NCBI GenBank assembly: GCA_041659545.1
Contig: JBAZYB010000041.1
Coordinates: 1 to 20,454 of the forward strand
Length of the DNA: 20,454 nucleotides
Origin: Hyphomicrobium_A sp041659545
Lineage (GTDB): Bacteria; Pseudomonadota; Alphaproteobacteria; Rhizobiales; Hyphomicrobiaceae
Direction: 5' to 3'
Positions 15,426-20,454 of this stretch are shown piece after piece. How positions within the stretch are numbered: position 1 is the first letter of the stretch; every line of letters begins with the position of its first letter. The translations under genes were made by a program, and so were the position numbers. Under the pieces are notes generated by a model. The model was given only the letters and a program-made list of their open reading frames with translations. It was not told the DNA's origin and searched no databases.

Positions 15426-16199
15426 ATGGCCGCTATCGTTGATCTTGCGGGCAAGCGCGGGCTCGTCGTCGGCATCGCCAATGAGCATAGCATCGCCGCG
15501 GGTTGCGCCAGGGCGCTCCGCGCGGCCGGGGCGGACCTGTCCGTAACCTACCTCAACGACAAGGCCGCCGCTTTCGTGACCGGTGTCGCGGAAAGCGTGG
15601 ACGCGGATCTGGTCGGCCCCTGCGACGTGCGTATTCCTGGTCAGCTTGAGGCCGTGTTCGAAACGCTGACAGAGCGATGGGGAAGGCTGGACTTCCTCCT
15701 GCACTCGATCGCCTTCGCGCCGCGCGAGGACCTGCACACGCCAATCATCAATTGCTCCGCCGAAGGCTTTGCCTTGGCGATGGACGTCTCGTGCCACTCG
15801 TTCATCCGCATGGCCAAGCTCGCGCTGCCGTTGATGACCAACGGTGGCTGCCTGATGACGATATCCTTCTACGGAGCCGACAAAGTCGTCGAGAACTACA
15901 ACCTGATGGGTCCAGTGAAGGCAGCGTTGGAATCGAGCGTCCGCTATCTGGCTGCCGACCTCGCCTCCAGCAACATCCGCGTGCATGCTATCTCAGCCGG
16001 GCCGGTCCGGACACGGGCTGCTTCAGGCATCACCCGCTTCGACGATCTGATGGATGAAGTACGCGAGCGCACCCCGGCGCGCCGCCTCGTCGACGTGGAG
16101 GACGTGGGCCGCGTCGCTGCATTCCTCGCCAGCGACGCGAGCAGCCCACTCACGGGCTCGGTCACCTACGCAGATTGCGGTTTCCACGTCATGGCCTGA
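15426..16199 (+). CDS. fabI: FabI-type enoyl-ACP reductase (SDR family)
   Basis: NAD(P)H-dependent reductase of the last step of fatty-acid elongation, or a close SDR paralogue. The FabI-specific cofactor motif GIANEHSIA (about 17-25) replaces the classical TGxxxGxG. SIAFAP, a YNLMGPVK active site (Y158-x6-K165) and an ISAGPVRTRAASGI loop are present. Length 257 fits FabI (about 260). At the first of the two FabI tyrosines (Y146 in E. coli) this protein has Phe148, with Tyr149 next to it. The frame is open upstream to 15156, but the ATG at 15426 has GGGAGG upstream and begins MAAIVDLAGKRG, as FabI does. It is probably one of several FabI copies, so its cellular role (main or accessory reductase) is uncertain. 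Confidence 0.85.
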   Translation: MAAIVDLAGKRGLVVGIANEHSIAAGCARALRAAGADLSVTYLNDKAAAFVTGVAESVDADLVGPCDVRIPGQLEAVFETLTERWGRLDFLLHSIAFAPREDLHTPIINCSAEGFALAMDVSCHSFIRMAKLALPLMTNGGCLMTISFYGADKVVENYNLMGPVKAALESSVRYLAADLASSNIRVHAISAGPVRTRAASGITRFDDLMDEVRERTPARRLVDVEDVGRVAAFLASDASSPLTGSVTYADCGFHVMA

Positions 16200-16207
16200 C
16201 CGGAAAG

Positions 16208-16657
16208 TTACTCCGCGACCACGGTGCCATTTTCGATGTTGATACGCAGCTTAAGCGGCGCGCCGGGCGCAGAGTCCGCCGCCTCGCCATAGACGCGGGT
16301 CGGGATCGACACGAGAAGGCCCTTCGCCGGGTCATCCTCGCTGGTCAGCTCGTCAAGCTGGACGGACGCCACACCAACCGCAGCGAAGCATCGGCTGCCG
16401 CCCGCTTCGTCAGTGATATCGGGCAGAACGATAGCCACACCCGAAGCGCAGCAAACGGGCTCGACCGTGTCGACGGCGTAGATGCTGACCCTGTCGTCCT
16501 TGAAGGTGCGGCTGTTCTTGGCGACCGGCGCAATCAGCGCGGTCAGTCCGACGTTAGCATCCTCACAGCTCTTGACCTCTACGGCACCGGCCGGCACGGC
16601 AAGCTGGAGCAATGACGCGAACACCACCAATGGCCGCATCATGCGGCAGCGGTTCAT
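16208..16657 (-). CDS. Secreted protein of unknown function, downstream of ParA-like gene
   Basis: Not recognised. Translation from the ATG at 16657 gives 149 residues with a clean signal peptide (MNRCRMMRPLVVFASL...) and an AGA-VEV cleavage site (25/26). The mature part has four Cys (one near its start, an adjacent pair in VCCASG, one in SRCFAA) and ends in a short beta-rich stretch. An open frame continues upstream to 16735, overlapping the ParA-like gene, but those residues would precede the signal peptide. The start is 22 bp after the ParA-like stop, so the two are likely co-transcribed. The ribosome site is weak. It is convergent with fabI, with 8 bp between the stops. Confidence 0.65.
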   Translation of the reverse strand: MNRCRMMRPLVVFASLLQLAVPAGAVEVKSCEDANVGLTALIAPVAKNSRTFKDDRVSIYAVDTVEPVCCASGVAIVLPDITDEAGGSRCFAAVGVASVQLDELTSEDDPAKGLLVSIPTRVYGEAADSAPGAPLKLRINIENGTVVAE

Positions 16658-16679
16658 GGCATCACCGGGCAGGCCTGGC

Positions 16680-17555
16680 TCAAGCGCTTGCAGCCTCGGG
16701 AGTCCCAGCTTCGGCTTCCGCCGGCGCACGGGCATTTAGCCGCTTCATGACCTCGTCGGTCAGGCCGCGTACGGCTGCGCCCACTTGCCCCGGGTACTTG
16801 GCGAGATAGCTGCGCTCATAGTTCTGGAAATTCGCGGCATCCTGCAAAGCAGGCATGCGCGGGATCGCCTGAGCAAAGCAGGCATTGTCGGGATTGTCCT
16901 GCAGCCAGCGATGGTACTCCTCATCGGAGACCGAGTTCTGCTCTTTCATGTTGACGATAACGCCGAGGTTCTCTGCAAAACCCATCTCTGGATTGAGACT
17001 CTTGAAGCGGCGGAACACTTCAAGGCCGCACACCGACACGTAGTCCGCCTTCGTCGGCGAGATGTGGAAATCGGCTTCGCGCAGCCAGCACTCCGTCAGA
17101 ACCGACAGCCCAGGAGGGCAATCGATCAGCACGACGTCGAACACGCGGCGCACGCCATTGAGCAGCTCGCCGATCACTTCGCGCAAGCGGGTGTGCAGGT
17201 TCTCCTTCGAAACCTCGCGCTCGAGAAGGGTGAGTTGCATATCGCTCGGCAACAGGAACACCGAGCGCGCATCGTCGACATCGGAGACATTGCGGACGAT
17301 GAATTTCGGCCAGTCGATGACCTGCCCCTTCAGCACGCGGCCGTGAAGGTAGTCGACGATGGTCGCGCCCTCGCTCTGCAGCTTGTAGAGGCTAGAGACC
17401 GACATCAGCATGCTGGACACGCTCGCCTGCGCGTCACTATCGATGACGAGGACGTTTTTTCGGTGATACGCCGAAATGGTCTCGGCAAGCGCCAGCACCA
17501 GCGTCGACTTGCCGACACCACCTTTGGTGTTCATTACTGCGATCGAATTGCGCAT
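16680..17555 (-). CDS. ParA/MinD-family ATPase, no ParB adjacent
   Basis: A deviant Walker A ATPase of the kind that positions DNA or protein complexes by ATP-dependent dimerisation and surface binding. The motifs are NTKGGVGKST (9-18, signature Lys11, catalytic Lys16), VIDSDAQAS, VVLIDCPPG and a SPTKADYVSVCGL segment. I prefer the ATG at 17555 (MRNSIAVMNTKGG), the normal ParA beginning, with GGGGAAG about 10 nt upstream. The frame is open to an ATG at 17627 and a TTG at 17645. The C-terminus has an Ala/Glu-rich tail. No parB, parS, chemotaxis or carboxysome genes are nearby, so the cargo is unknown. The signal-peptide protein gene follows after 22 bp. Confidence 0.85.
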   Translation of the reverse strand: MRNSIAVMNTKGGVGKSTLVLALAETISAYHRKNVLVIDSDAQASVSSMLMSVSSLYKLQSEGATIVDYLHGRVLKGQVIDWPKFIVRNVSDVDDARSVFLLPSDMQLTLLEREVSKENLHTRLREVIGELLNGVRRVFDVVLIDCPPGLSVLTECWLREADFHISPTKADYVSVCGLEVFRRFKSLNPEMGFAENLGVIVNMKEQNSVSDEEYHRWLQDNPDNACFAQAIPRMPALQDAANFQNYERSYLAKYPGQVGAAVRGLTDEVMKRLNARAPAEAEAGTPEAASA

Positions 17556-17729
17556 GCTGCTCGGACTTCCCCACCCATCCCCTTGACGTCCCTCACTCAG
17601 AACAAGGGGGATCACCTTGTCCTGCATGGCGCGGGAATATGGCAACCATGGGAACGCACCACAATCCCGCGCGGCGACGCACGCAAATTTGTGCTGCGCA
17701 ATAGCTCCCCGTAAACCTCGCCGCTGAAG

Positions 17730-17775
17730 TAAAGGCGACCATTGTTGCGCCTTTAACCCTCACTAGAATTAAAGG
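17730..17775. promoter_or_regulatory. Promoter with alternating inverted repeats before lemA
   Basis: TAAAGGCG (17730-17737) pairs with CGCCTTTA (17748-17755). The overlapping CCTTTAA (17750-17756) pairs with TTAAAGG (17769-17775). Both stems are perfect and mutually exclusive. A possible promoter, TTGTTG (17742) - 16 bp - TAGAAT (17764), lies within them, about 40 bp before the lemA start. This could be tandem operator half-sites spaced about 20 bp apart. Confidence 0.4.
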
Positions 17776-17809
17776 GGAGTGTCACGGTTCCCCCGGAGGC
17801 CCCTTCACC

Positions 17810-18439
17810 ATGGCTTACACGCCAGCACTTCGTTTTACACGTCCCATCGCCGTAGTTTTGCTTGTTGCCCTCTCCCTCACGCTTGCGGGATGCGGCATCA
17901 ACACGATCCCCACCAATGAGCAGAACGCGAAAGCGGCCTGGTCCGAGGTTCTCAACCAGTACAAGCGCCGTGCCGACCTCATTCCCAATCTCGTCGAGAC
18001 CGTGAAAGGCTTCGCCGATCAGGAGCGGACGGTCCTGACCGATGTCGTCGAGGCGCGGGCAAAGGCGACCCAGGTGCAGGCGAACATCCCCGCCGACATC
18101 CTCACCAACCCGGCGGCCATGCAAAAATTCCAGGAAGCGCAAAGCCAACTCGGCGGCGCACTCGGCCGCCTGCTCGCGGTTGTCGAACGCTACCCGGACA
18201 TCAAATCCGGACAGAACTTCCTCGCTCTGCAGAGCCAGATCGAGGGCACAGAAAACCGCATCGCCATAGCGCGGCGCGACTACATCGACGCGGTGCGCAT
18301 CTATAATACCGAGATCACCACCTTCCCGGGCCGCATCTGGCGTGCCGTCATGTACCCCTCGGCAAAGGAGATGGCGACATTCGACATCGCTCCCGAGGAA
18401 ATGAAGGCACCAAAGGTCGACTTCGGCACGCCGAAGTAG
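17810..18439 (+). CDS. LemA-family lipoprotein
   Basis: Envelope protein with an N-terminal lipoprotein signal ending in the lipobox LAGC (Cys28). The long alpha-helical LemA domain (about 40-190) is recognised by KAAWSEVLNQYKRRADLIPNLVETVKG, QLGGALGRLLAVVERYPDIKS and ENRIAIARRDYIDAVRIYN. Many LemA proteins are anchored by an N-terminal TM helix; here a lipidated Cys replaces it. The molecular role of LemA is not established. GGAGG lies 10 nt before the ATG. LemA genes are frequently followed by TPM-domain (YgcG) genes, as here, suggesting a joint envelope function. Confidence 0.92.
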   Translation: MAYTPALRFTRPIAVVLLVALSLTLAGCGINTIPTNEQNAKAAWSEVLNQYKRRADLIPNLVETVKGFADQERTVLTDVVEARAKATQVQANIPADILTNPAAMQKFQEAQSQLGGALGRLLAVVERYPDIKSGQNFLALQSQIEGTENRIAIARRDYIDAVRIYNTEITTFPGRIWRAVMYPSAKEMATFDIAPEEMKAPKVDFGTPK

Positions 18440-18497
18440 GCACTCACAAGCGTGATGATTCGAGACTTTCACCAGCACTCTAGTGTCCCGAATATTT

Positions 18498-18543
18498 CCG
18501 AAGTCCGATCCCCGCCTTGACGGCGAGGTTTTGCGGGCTTCGG
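18498..18543. other. Long hairpin in the lemA-TPM spacer
   Basis: CCGAAGTCCG (18498-18507) pairs with CGGGCTTCGG (18534-18543) through 10 bp including one G-U. An inner CGCC-ttgac-GGCG stem lies at 18513-18525. It sits about 34 nt before the next start codon and could be an attenuator, a weak terminator or an mRNA-stability element. Confidence 0.35.
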
Positions 18544-18576
18544 AGGCGGGACGCTAATACGATTGGAGAGCGCAAC

Positions 18577-19404
18577 ATGCCTGCCTTGCGGAGCGCTATG
18601 CCGCTGAGCCGGGCGCTCCCCGTGGCGACGGCGTGGCTGATAGTTCTCGCGTGTCTGGCATTGTTGGCCCCCGCCCACGCCGATCCGACATTTCCGGCTC
18701 TGACCGGCCGCATCGTCGATGAGGCGGGTCTGCTCACGCCTGAAGACCGCGCCGCCATCGAAACCGAGCTTGCCGCTCTGGAGCAGAAGTCGACCGACCA
18801 GCTCGCGGTCGTCACGCTCAAATCCCTCCAAGGCTATCCCATTGAGGACTACGGCTACCGCCTTGGCCGCGCTTGGGGCATCGGTCAGAAAGACAAGGAC
18901 AACGGCATCATCCTCATCGTCGCGCCGAACGAACGAAAGGTGCGCATCGAGGTCGGACGTGGCCTCGAGCCGACGATGACCGACGCGATGTCCAAGCTGA
19001 TCATTGAGAACGCCATACTCCCCCAGTTTCGCCGCGGGGATTTTCCAGCCGGCATCAAAGCCGGCGTCCGCGACATCAACGATGTGCTGCTCGGTGATGC
19101 TGAAGAGGTGAAGGAACGCGCGCGGGTGTCGCGCCAGGGCGGCGAGCTGGATTTCTGGTCGATCGTCCTCATCATTTTCTGGATCTGCGTCGTCCTTTTC
19201 GTCGTCTTCGCTATCGCCCAGTCGATCAGCAATGCCCCGCAAGCCGCAGCTGGCGGCAAGCGCCGGCGCGGTATGGGCGGCCCCGTCATTGTCCCCGGTG
19301 ACTCTGGCGGTTGGGGCGGTGGCGGCTGGGATAGTGGCGGCGGGGGCGGCTGGTCCGGCGGCGGTGGCGACTTTGGCGGCGGCGGCTCCTCGGGAAGCTG
19401 GTGA
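18577..19404 (+). CDS. TPM-domain protein (YgcG family) with Gly-rich tail
   Basis: Exported protein with a signal peptide (hydrophobic core about 18-32, AHA-DP cleavage 35/36) and a TPM domain (about 42-165: TGRIVDEAGLLTPEDR, QLAVVTLKSLQGYPIEDYGYRLGRAWGIGQKDKDNGIILIV, then VGRGLEP). One TM helix (192-214) follows, then an R/K cluster and a Gly/Trp/Ser-rich tail (about 235-275) typical of the family. The TPM domain should face the periplasm. The ATG at 18577 is chosen for its GGAGAG site six nt upstream; the frame is open to 18517. It follows lemA and precedes a second TPM gene by 37 bp. Confidence 0.92.
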   Translation: MPALRSAMPLSRALPVATAWLIVLACLALLAPAHADPTFPALTGRIVDEAGLLTPEDRAAIETELAALEQKSTDQLAVVTLKSLQGYPIEDYGYRLGRAWGIGQKDKDNGIILIVAPNERKVRIEVGRGLEPTMTDAMSKLIIENAILPQFRRGDFPAGIKAGVRDINDVLLGDAEEVKERARVSRQGGELDFWSIVLIIFWICVVLFVVFAIAQSISNAPQAAAGGKRRRGMGGPVIVPGDSGGWGGGGWDSGGGGGWSGGGGDFGGGGSSGSW

Positions 19405-19441
19405 TGCAATACGCGGCCCGACATAGGCAGGAGACAATTCA

Positions 19442-20059
19442 ATGAGGCTGTTCTCGGCTGAGGACGAACAACGCATCTCAGCGGCGATAGCTGCGGCCGA
19501 GCAACGAACCTCGGGTGAGATCGTCGTCGTCGTTGCCGCGCAGAGCGACGGCTATCACTACGTGCCCCCGCTCGTCGGCGCGATTGTCAGCCTCGCCGTG
19601 CCGTGGGTGCTGATCTACTTCACCCAGCTCGGCCTCGTGCCGATCTATCTCATCCAGCTCGCGCTGTTCCTGGTTGTCACCCTGGCGCTGCTCCCGGCAC
19701 CGATGCGTTTGGCATTTGTCCCCTCGTACCTGAAGCGTCAGCACGCACATCGCCGCGCAGTCGAGCAGTTCCTCTCCCAGAACCTGCACACCACCGAGGG
19801 CCGCACTGGCGTGCTGCTCTTCGTTTCGGTTGCCGAACGCTATGCCGAGGTCATCCCCGACCGGGCCATCGACGCGAAGGTGCAGGACGGCGTCTGGAAG
19901 CAGATCATTGACGAGCTGACCGGCGCCATCGGGGCCGGCCGCCCAACCGACGGATTCGTGACCGCAATTGGGTCCATCGGCACCGCCCTCGCGCAGCATT
20001 TCCCGCCCGGCACCAGCGATCCCAACGAGCTCCCCGACCACCTCATCATCCTGCAATAA
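19442..20059 (+). CDS. Second TPM-domain membrane protein
   Basis: A 205-residue protein with an interrupted TPM fold: an N-terminal helix-strand (FSAEDEQRISAAIAAAEQRTSGEIVVVV, 4-31), two closely spaced TM helices (about 43-60 and 66-84), then the remaining part (HRRAVEQFLSQNLHTTEGRTGVLLFVSVAERYAEVIPD, 103-140). It has no signal peptide, so the soluble parts lie on one side of the membrane. It is the third gene of the lemA-TPM-TPM set and probably acts with the first two; function unknown. ATG start, preceded by GGCAGGAGAC. Confidence 0.9.
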   Translation: MRLFSAEDEQRISAAIAAAEQRTSGEIVVVVAAQSDGYHYVPPLVGAIVSLAVPWVLIYFTQLGLVPIYLIQLALFLVVTLALLPAPMRLAFVPSYLKRQHAHRRAVEQFLSQNLHTTEGRTGVLLFVSVAERYAEVIPDRAIDAKVQDGVWKQIIDELTGAIGAGRPTDGFVTAIGSIGTALAQHFPPGTSDPNELPDHLIILQ

Positions 20060-20159
20060 CCCTGGTTTCGGATCGGCGCTTGCGGCGGCGAGGTGCCATA
20101 AGCGCCGCCATTATTCCGTGCTATAGCGCTGCAATCCGGGGAAGACAGGGGTACACACC

Positions 20160-20454
20160 GTGGATATCGCTACGACCGCTCATCAGGCCGGCGCAACTGC
20201 TCGCGCGCCGCTGAAGGCTCGCGTCTCCTGGATGCTCTTCGACTGGGCGGTCCAGCCCTTCTACACCCTGATCCTGACCTTCCTCTTCGCTCCCTATTTC
20301 GCCAACGTCGTGGTTGGCAATGGGCCCCACGGCCAGTCGATGTGGGGGTTTGCCGCCGCCATAGCCGGTATCTTCATCGCCGTCGGCAGCCCATTCCTCG
20401 GCGCCTTCGCCGATGGCCGCGGCCATCGCAAGCCGTGGATCGCCCTCTTCTCGG
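20160..20454 (+). CDS. MFS transporter, UMF1-like (partial, cut by window end)
   Basis: The N-terminal 98 codons of a membrane transporter; no stop before the window end. It begins at GTG 20160 with GACAGGGG about 8 nt upstream. SWMLFDWAVQPFYTLILTFLFAPYF (about residues 23-47) resembles the first helix of the UMF1/Atg22-like branch of the major facilitator superfamily. A second helix (about 61-80) is followed by the motif-A-like loop GAFADGRGHRKPW (about 79-91). The substrate is unknown. It lies 100 bp after the second TPM gene, so it may form its own unit. Confidence 0.8.
   Translation, partial: MDIATTAHQAGATARAPLKARVSWMLFDWAVQPFYTLILTFLFAPYFANVVVGNGPHGQSMWGFAAAIAGIFIAVGSPFLGAFADGRGHRKPWIALFS

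Noticed and set aside
18469..19476. Minus-strand open frame of 335 codons over the TPM-domain gene
   Set aside because: It is low-complexity antisense of the Gly-rich TPM gene with no domain.

Overview
The window looks like a chromosomal segment of a GC-rich alphaproteobacterium, most likely in the Hyphomicrobiales. This is inferred from an OlsB-type ornithine lipid acyltransferase, a CnoX-like thioredoxin/TPR protein with an intact WCGPC, a short Trm112-like protein with Thr replacing a Cys of the usual CxxC, a LON-domain protein and a FabI paralogue. No genus can be fixed from the sequence alone. I see no insertion sequences, phage genes or CRISPR arrays.

Left part (1-7.3 kb): a signalling island. 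A CqsA/LqsA-type alpha-hydroxyketone autoinducer synthase (81-1517) converges on, and overlaps, a six-TM LqsS/CqsS-like sensor kinase (1380-2738, minus). The kinase is divergent from an LqsR/PhcR/VioR-like response regulator (2837-3808). Together they make a complete candidate alpha-hydroxyketone quorum-sensing circuit: synthase, membrane receptor kinase and regulator. Just downstream on the plus strand are a FadL/OmpP1-like outer-membrane channel (3927-5213) and a PAS-GGDEF-EAL protein (5365-7257). These are plausible signal-transport and c-di-GMP partners, but that link is inferred from position only.

Middle part (7.3-13.6 kb): all minus strand. The order of transcription is a ProX-type deacylase, then cnoX, a LON substrate-binding domain protein, a Trm112-like protein and a hybrid histidine kinase, all closely spaced, followed by olsB. 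The hybrid kinase reading frame is broken near 9009, which leaves its C-terminal receiver in a separate frame.

Right part (13.6-20.45 kb): a small Cys-rich secreted protein, tRNA-Gly(GCC), a DUF2189 membrane protein (minus), a FabI-type enoyl-ACP reductase (plus), a ParA-like ATPase followed by a secreted protein (minus), a LemA lipoprotein with two TPM-domain proteins (plus), and the start of an MFS/UMF1-type transporter cut by the window end. Intergenic spaces are all under 300 bp. Several contain clear inverted repeats, notably upstream of the synthase gene, between kinase and regulator, upstream of the tRNA, and upstream of lemA.
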